A stretch of DNA of 64,000 bases from Diaphorobacter aerolatus (lineage in GTDB: Bacteria; Pseudomonadota; Gammaproteobacteria; Burkholderiales; Burkholderiaceae_C). The notes beneath the pieces were generated by a model, which made no database searches, was not told where the DNA came from, and saw only the letters and a program-made list of their open reading frames with translations. A program made the translations under genes and the position numbers. Location of the stretch: NCBI RefSeq assembly GCF_014489535.1, contig NZ_CP060783.1, positions 4,113,501 through 4,177,500 on the forward strand, read 5' to 3'. This document shows, one piece after another, positions 59,249 through 64,000 of the stretch. The number at the start of each line of letters is the position of its first letter. The stretch's first letter is position 1.

Positions 59249-60499
59249 CTACCTTGGGGTCTTCTGCGGCAGATGGCCACGTGCTCGTCGTTTGCGCAGC
59301 CAGATCACGACACCAGTCACACTGAGCGCGGCAACGACGATGCCCATCGTCGAAATCAGGATACGCCCTGGTAGACCCAAGATGCGTCCTGAATGTAAGG
59401 GGAACTGCGCCTGGACGAAGAGATCGGCCGCGGTTCCTTTCCATGGTTCGGTGCTGCCGAGAATTTGGCCGTTTAGCGCATCCACAAACAACATGGGGTG
59501 ACCCACGCCGCCTGCGCCATGCTCGTCGTCGGGCGTGTAGAACTGCGCGACATAGATGCCGAACAGTCGCGCGTAAAGCAGCTTGCCCACGGGCGCCGTC
59601 CATCCGCGGTGTTGCGCTTCTTTGGTCGACACCTCGAGTGCGTTGGCGTAACTCAGCACGGGATTCACGGGCTGATTCGCAGGCGCAGGCAGGCGTTGCT
59701 CGAACGGTGTCGGTGTCACGTCAGAGACCAGCGACATGGCTGGAAAAAACACCTCGCGGTACAGGTTCAGAGAGAAGGCGGTGAAGGCAATCACCAGCAG
59801 AAGTGCCCATGTCCACAATCCGAATGCGCGGTGCAGGTCGAAGTTGAGCTTGTAGAAGCCCGTTCCTCTTCGGATCTTCCATGCGGGCATCCAGCGCCGC
59901 CACCAAGTCTTGCCTGGCTGTGGGGCCGATACCTCTCCGGATCGCGTGCGACGAGCCGGTAGCGTCAGGTAGAAGCCGGTGAAACAGTCAACCGTCCAGA
60001 TCAGCGCGATCAACCCCATCAACCATGTTCCCCAGCGGTCAATGCCCCAGAGTGTCGGCAGGTGCAGGCTGTAATGCAATTCATACAGGAACGAGACGAA
60101 ATTCTCCCTGTTGATCGGCCAGACGGATCCCCATGCGCGCCGCCCCAATTCTTCGCCTGACGCGGGGTCGACAAAGACCTGGTTGAAGCCCGGCTCGAAG
60201 TGCCGGTCTGCAACCGGGTCAAATCGCGGCTCGACACCGAATACCAGTGAATGACCCGGCTCGGCAGCCATCGGAATGGCGACTACGGTCACCTGGGGAT
60301 GGCGCGCCTCGATCTGACGCGCAAGCTCCAGCGACGGCAGCGCGGGTCCTGTTGCTCGCGCTGTGGTGAGGTGCGCGTTCAGCAGCTCATCCAGCTCGTG
60401 GTCCCAGGAGATGACTGCGCCGGTGAGGCCGGACATGACGAGGAAACCAGCGATCAACAGGCCGGCCCATTTGTGCAGGGTTACGAAGATCTGACGCAT
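59249..60499 (-). CDS. PepSY-associated membrane protein
   Basis: The 416-residue protein has four membrane helices (LHKWAGLLIAGFLVMSGLTGAVISW at the N-terminus, TWLMGLIALIWTVDCFTGFYLTL, LWTWALLLVIAFTAFSLNLY, and STMGIVVAALSVTGVVIWLRKRRA) and two periplasmic PepSY-like domains. Conserved histidines near the helices (LHKW, ELHYSLH, FDLHRAFG) may bind heme or help electron transfer. Relatives, such as FpvG of the pyoverdine system, reduce ferric siderophores in the periplasm. Its position beside a siderophore operon supports that role, by inference. Confidence 0.85.
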   Translation of the reverse strand: MRQIFVTLHKWAGLLIAGFLVMSGLTGAVISWDHELDELLNAHLTTARATGPALPSLELARQIEARHPQVTVVAIPMAAEPGHSLVFGVEPRFDPVADRHFEPGFNQVFVDPASGEELGRRAWGSVWPINRENFVSFLYELHYSLHLPTLWGIDRWGTWLMGLIALIWTVDCFTGFYLTLPARRTRSGEVSAPQPGKTWWRRWMPAWKIRRGTGFYKLNFDLHRAFGLWTWALLLVIAFTAFSLNLYREVFFPAMSLVSDVTPTPFEQRLPAPANQPVNPVLSYANALEVSTKEAQHRGWTAPVGKLLYARLFGIYVAQFYTPDDEHGAGGVGHPMLFVDALNGQILGSTEPWKGTAADLFVQAQFPLHSGRILGLPGRILISTMGIVVAALSVTGVVIWLRKRRARGHLPQKTPR

Positions 60500-60681
60500 G
60501 GTCGGTGGCCAATCGCCGAAGTGCGGTGGGTGTCAGCAGTCATTGTCATGAAAACGATGGTGGATGCGCGGGTGCAGGCGTTCATCGGCACGGACGCCGT
60601 CGCCAATCGCGTAAGAATGATGGTGCGCCGACGAGGTGCATTGCGCAAAGTGAGTCATTGAGGCGGATACCCCGTTATGGA

Positions 60682-61617
60682 CTAGACGGTTGGAACGTGA
60701 AAATGTTCATGGGCCTGGTGGCATTGCACCGAGCCGAAGCTTGAGCGCAGCCAGTCCGCTTTCCATTCGCGTCCTGTATCGAATGGCATGGCTTCTCGGC
60801 AGACAAGCGGCAATGCCCGATGGGTCGCCGCGCACAGCGATACCAAGTGATCGGGAGTTGCTTCCATTTGCCAGAACGACCAGTGGTGTCCCGTTTGGTC
60901 GCTGGTCGTGAAGCCAATGTGGTCGTCGTCGGGCAGGAGGGAGAACGCAAAGCTGTCGAGCGCAATCTGCATGCCCGAGCGGCGAGCCTTGACGTAACTT
61001 TCCTTCAAAGTCCACAGTTCAAAAAACCGGCGGTCCTGCAATGGCCTGGGCAAGCTCTCAAGCGCGCTCATCTCGGCTTCCGAGAATGCAAGCTTCGCTG
61101 CTTCGGTTGCAGGTGCGCGCGCAAGGTGTTCTGCGTCGACGCCGAACTCAATGTGGCGGCCCACGGCAAGCACGACCAGGCCGTTGGTGTGGCTCAGATT
61201 GAAATCGAGTCCGTCAATTGCGCTTGCCAATGTGTGATCGATGTGCGGCCTGCCGTGTGGACCCGGGGAGAAGCGCCATTCCCTCGCAGGGATTGGCGCG
61301 TAGTGCGACAGCACCGTGCGCACCAACGCGCGCGTCAGCAAAAACTGGTGTTGATCACGTTCGAAACGAAATTGCGCGCGACGTAATACCTCGTCTGGCG
61401 CGAGTATGGAAAGACATCGATCCTGTAAGGCCTTATCACTCGCGTCTTTGTGTCGGCAGAGCCACAAATCGATGTGGCCCGGTGGCAAGAAAAGGGGGCG
61501 GCAGAGAAACACATAACGGCATCCTGTCGTGGAGAACGTGGTCAGCGGAGCGGTGCGCGGCAATAGACGGTCGACATTCAATTCGGGAAGTGTGTCATCA
61601 AATATAAATGCAAACAA
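60682..61617 (-). CDS. 4'-phosphopantetheinyl transferase, Sfp type
   Basis: The enzyme, up to 311 residues, attaches phosphopantetheine to carrier domains of NRPS/PKS enzymes. Signature motifs are present: the substrate-binding ARxxLR-like stretch LTRALVRTVLSHY, FSPGPHGRPHI, FNLSHTNGLVVLAV, FGVDAEHL with the magnesium-binding residues, and FFELWTLKESYVKARRSGM. The start is unclear. A TTG at 61617 is the only upstream choice near an AGGA, and the first 40 residues show no similarity, so the real start may be later. It is divergent from the ECF sigma gene and serves the siderophore synthetases encoded beyond 63453. Confidence 0.88.
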   Translation of the reverse strand: MFAFIFDDTLPELNVDRLLPRTAPLTTFSTTGCRYVFLCRPLFLPPGHIDLWLCRHKDASDKALQDRCLSILAPDEVLRRAQFRFERDQHQFLLTRALVRTVLSHYAPIPAREWRFSPGPHGRPHIDHTLASAIDGLDFNLSHTNGLVVLAVGRHIEFGVDAEHLARAPATEAAKLAFSEAEMSALESLPRPLQDRRFFELWTLKESYVKARRSGMQIALDSFAFSLLPDDDHIGFTTSDQTGHHWSFWQMEATPDHLVSLCAATHRALPLVCREAMPFDTGREWKADWLRSSFGSVQCHQAHEHFHVPTV

Positions 61618-61714
61618 TTCCTAATTAGATTTAGGATTGGATCAAAGCAATGCGAATCAGCGCATCGCAGACCGTCTTGACGGGGAGGCCACGTTGTTCG
61701 ATACGCCCTTGGAA

Positions 61715-62236
61715 ATGCAAGATTCGTCGCTGGAGAGCGTCTTCATTGAAAATCGTGCTCAGCTCTGGCGTGTGGCGCGAAAAATCGTGAACACGCCAGA
61801 TTTGGCCGACGATGTATTGCAGGACGCCTATTTGAAATTGGTCGATTGCCCGTGCCAGCGTCAGGCCAATCAACCACTCGGGTATTGCCACCAAGTGGTG
61901 CGAAACATGGCATTGGACTACTGTCGGCGTCACCGTGTTGAGTCCACATATCGCACATTCAATATCGAGGTGGAGACGCTGGAAGTACCAGCGATCGACA
62001 CTCCGGACCGGAACCTGTGCACTCGCCAGGTTGTCGCCGGTGTCGAAAGAGCTTTGTCGAAATTGCCTTGTCGTGCGCGAACTGTTTTCGAGTTGTATCG
62101 CGTTGAAGGAATGACTCAGCGAGAGATTGCTCAGAACCTTGGGTGTGCGCTGGGCTTGGTCAATGGCTTGATTGCAGAGGCGACTGCAGCTATCAGCGGT
62201 TTTGCAGACCTTTTGCTAGATCCCGAGGCGCGGTGA
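61715..62236 (+). CDS. ECF sigma factor of the PvdS/FecI type
   Basis: The 173-residue protein has sigma region 2 (LESVFIENRAQLWRVARKIVNTPDLADDVLQDAYLKLVD and YCHQVVRNMALDYCRRHRVESTYRTF) and region 4 (LSKLPCRARTVFELYRVEGMTQREIAQNLGCALGLVNGLI). The pattern is that of iron-starvation sigma factors that drive siderophore genes (PvdS, OrbS). The ATG at 61715 is preferred; a TTG at 61637 would add 26 residues. It directly precedes the mbtH-led operon. No FecR-like anti-sigma gene is adjacent, as is usual for the PvdS group. Confidence 0.85.
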   Translation: MQDSSLESVFIENRAQLWRVARKIVNTPDLADDVLQDAYLKLVDCPCQRQANQPLGYCHQVVRNMALDYCRRHRVESTYRTFNIEVETLEVPAIDTPDRNLCTRQVVAGVERALSKLPCRARTVFELYRVEGMTQREIAQNLGCALGLVNGLIAEATAAISGFADLLLDPEAR

Positions 62237-62411
62237 TCATGCAGATGGTTGTTCGGTGTTCATGGTGTTTCGCACTGATTGAGTGAACAGCGGCGCTTGC
62301 AAGACGTCATGTCTGCAGGGACCGCAGGAAAGGCATCGCTGTGCCGATTCTCGGAGGTTCGATTTCATATGTCGAATGCTCCCGAACATTCATTCACAGA
62401 AGGACGCACCG

Positions 62412-62648
62412 ATGTCAACCAGTTGTTTTGATCGCGAGGACGAAGTCTTCATCGTTCTGGTCAACCACGAAGAACAGTATTCCATTTGGCCGCATTGGAA
62501 GGCGGTGCCCGGAGGCTGGCAGGCCGTGGAAGGCGTGCGTGGCGACAAGAAGACAGTGCTTGCCTTTGTCGAAAGCACGTGGACAGACATGCGTCCGCGC
62601 TCGTTGCGCGAATGGATGCACAACCAGGCGCAGGCATCTAACGTTTGA
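62412..62648 (+). CDS. MbtH-like protein
   Basis: The 78-residue protein has the MbtH signature: [34 protein letters not shown], then SLREWM near the end, with the three conserved Trp residues. MbtH proteins bind and activate NRPS adenylation domains. The start at 62412 is set by the conserved beginning [10 protein letters not shown]. Its TGA overlaps the ATG of the thioesterase gene, indicating coupled translation. Confidence 0.95.
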   Translation: MSTSCFDREDEVFIVLVNHEEQYSIWPHWKAVPGGWQAVEGVRGDKKTVLAFVESTWTDMRPRSLREWMHNQAQASNV

Positions 62649-63442
62649 TGCCCGCAGTGCACGACGCGCCCGTCACATTGCTGTGTTTGCCCTGTGCCGG
62701 CGCGAGTGCCACCATGTACCTGCGTTGGCGCCGCTATCTACCGCACTGGATCCACCTTGCGCCCATCGAGCTGCCCGGGCGCGGTGCCCGCATGGTCGAG
62801 GCACCCGTTGAAGATTTCGCTGCACTCGTGGCAGGTATCTGCGATGAGCAGTCGCACAGGATGCCCGGCGAGTTTGTGCTGTTCGGCCATAGCATGGGCG
62901 CGTTGCTGGCGTATGGCGTCGCCACTCGTCTGCGCGCAAACGGCAAAGCGCTTCCGCGGGCGCTGCTCCTGTCGGGATGCGCGGCACCTTCGGCGCGCGA
63001 TGTAGACCATCTGGCTGGGATGCATACCGATGCGTCGCTCGTGTCCGACCTGCGGCGCCAGGGCGGTACGCCCGATGCGGTATTCGAACACGACGAGTTG
63101 TTGCGTCTCACGCTGGATCTGTTGCGTGCCGATTACCGCGTGTGCAGCAGCTTTGTCGCACCGCAGGTCGGTGCGGTGCTGCCGCTGCCGGTGCATGTCT
63201 TTGCTGGTCGCAACGATGCCATTGGCGCGCCCGCCATGAAGGCGTGGTCGAAAGCAACCAGTGGAGCGTTCACGCTCGACTGGTTCGATGGCGGCCATTT
63301 CTTCATTCGCGACGACGAGCGCGCCTTCATTGCGGCACTTGTGCGGCGAATCGAATCATCGGCGATTGGAGTCGGCACTACGCCATCGGCATCGCTGCGC
63401 GAGAGCACCGGACGCGCGCCCGTGCGTGCGCAGTACCCATAG
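62648..63442 (+). CDS. Type II thioesterase of the siderophore cluster
   Basis: The 264-residue alpha/beta hydrolase has LLCLPCAGASATMYLRWRRYLP and IELPGRGARM at the N-terminus, the nucleophile motif GHSMGA (VLFGHSMGALLAYGVATRL), an Asp in FAGRNDAIG and a His in FDGGHFFI. Type II thioesterases clear wrongly loaded groups from NRPS carrier domains. The start ATG overlaps the mbtH stop. The NRPS/FAAL gene follows after ten bases. Confidence 0.93.
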   Translation: MPAVHDAPVTLLCLPCAGASATMYLRWRRYLPHWIHLAPIELPGRGARMVEAPVEDFAALVAGICDEQSHRMPGEFVLFGHSMGALLAYGVATRLRANGKALPRALLLSGCAAPSARDVDHLAGMHTDASLVSDLRRQGGTPDAVFEHDELLRLTLDLLRADYRVCSSFVAPQVGAVLPLPVHVFAGRNDAIGAPAMKAWSKATSGAFTLDWFDGGHFFIRDDERAFIAALVRRIESSAIGVGTTPSASLRESTGRAPVRAQYP

Positions 63443-63452
63443 GAAGAAGGAT

Positions 63453-64000
63453 ATGTCCGTGACCGAATCCCTGCATCGGCGCCACGCCAATTTCGTGGCG
63501 CACCTGAGAGAGCTCGCGCGCCTGAAGCCCGACGACATCTGGCTCACCGTCGCGGACCACGTGGACGGCACGTATGTCGAAACTCCCTTTACCTATGGCG
63601 CATTCGAAAGGCGTGTCAGGGCATTGGCAGCGCTGCTGCAACAGCACTTTGCCAAGGGTGAGCGGGCGCTCATCATGCTCGACAACAGCGAGCACTACGC
63701 GGTGTGCATGCTGGCATGCTTCTACAGCGGTGTGATCGCCGTACCGATCTTCCCTCCGGAGTCGATGCGTCCGCAGCACATGGCCAGGCTCATGGGCGTG
63801 GCCAACGATGCCAAGGCGCGCTGCGTGCTCACGTCGGCGGCGCTCGCCGGTGCCATGGACAAGAATGGCACGCTCTTCGATGGGGCGCAGATCATGGTGG
63901 TCGATGGCATCGACATGGCGTTGGCGAGCCAATGGCAGCCTTGTGAGCCTCAGCCCGAAGATGTGGCCTTCCTTCAATACACCTCGGGTTCGACATCGGC
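63453..64000 (+). CDS. Fatty-acyl-AMP ligase / NRPS loading module, 5' part (runs off window)
   Basis: The gene starts at an ATG after AGGAAGAAGG and stays open to the window's end. The 182 residues seen (MSVTESLHRRHANFVAHLREL...) have the FAAL-type adenylating enzyme start: FTYGAFERRVRALAALLQQHF, GERALIMLDNSEHYAVCMLACFYSGVIAVPIFPPE, and the ATP-binding motif FLQYTSGSTS. This suggests a first module that loads a fatty acid onto the siderophore assembly line. The remaining domains lie outside the window. Confidence 0.88.
   Translation, partial: MSVTESLHRRHANFVAHLRELARLKPDDIWLTVADHVDGTYVETPFTYGAFERRVRALAALLQQHFAKGERALIMLDNSEHYAVCMLACFYSGVIAVPIFPPESMRPQHMARLMGVANDAKARCVLTSAALAGAMDKNGTLFDGAQIMVVDGIDMALASQWQPCEPQPEDVAFLQYTSGSTS

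Noticed and set aside
61590..61640. A possible Fur box between the transferase and sigma genes
   Set aside because: The A/T-rich stretch does not match the 19-base Fur consensus well enough to call, although iron control is expected.

Overview
The window is about 64% G+C chromosomal DNA of a betaproteobacterium, most likely Comamonadaceae (Acidovorax/Comamonas/Delftia/Diaphorobacter type). This rests on the 23S/5S sequence, the glnA-glnL-glnG block, the tig-clpP-clpX-lon order, the hpnC/D/E squalene genes, a Bug-type solute receptor and an MbtH-led siderophore operon. No similarity search was possible, so family names rest on motifs and lengths.

Layout. 1-1820: 3' end of an rRNA operon (partial 23S, 5S, terminator). 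1934-7475: a run of plus-strand genes for a pseudouridine synthase, a secreted beta-propeller, a polysaccharide deacetylase, a fatty-acid-hydroxylase-type membrane protein, an EI24-type membrane protein and a CinA-like domain protein. 7498-12625: nitrogen control, with glnA behind a sigma-54 promoter and two NtrC boxes, then glnL and glnG. 12741-16016: a secreted protein, an ECF sigma factor with a membrane partner, and xth. 16030-31550: a genomic island ending in a P4-type integrase. It carries AbiEi/AbiEii, a DUF2971 protein, a membrane protein, a HEPN protein, and a very large nuclease-STAND ATPase of the Avs (AVAST) kind with a small overlapping partner; an IS110 element sits inside a dead IS3 element. 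31744-33117: folA and thyA. 33381-40593: a lipoprotein, a porin relic, YceI, a VOC/Bug operon divergent from an IclR regulator, a flavin oxidoreductase and two membrane proteins. 40583-45916: squalene genes hpnE, hpnD and hpnC around a metallophosphatase and an MGDG-synthase-like glycosyltransferase. 45933-50408: an RND efflux operon. 50524-52164: tRNA-Leu and an acyltransferase. 52451-58589: tig, clpP, clpX and lon. 58754-58953: tRNA-Gly and tRNA-Cys. 59249-64000: a PepSY membrane protein and the start of a nonribosomal siderophore cluster (Sfp-type transferase, ECF sigma, MbtH, thioesterase, FAAL/NRPS running off the end).

A feature of the sequence itself affects many calls. About 22 genes or gene parts are broken by a single-base shift, including thyA and clpX. 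Nearly all shifts fall in short G or C runs, and every one can be repaired by adding one G on the strand given. I read this as a systematic base-calling error, not mass gene decay. I therefore give full-length spans for these genes and state where each shift lies.

The most interesting content is the defence island. Its nuclease-STAND protein would be about 2,139 residues after repair, and its small overlapping partner, HEPN neighbour and AbiE pair make a compact, varied anti-phage locus.
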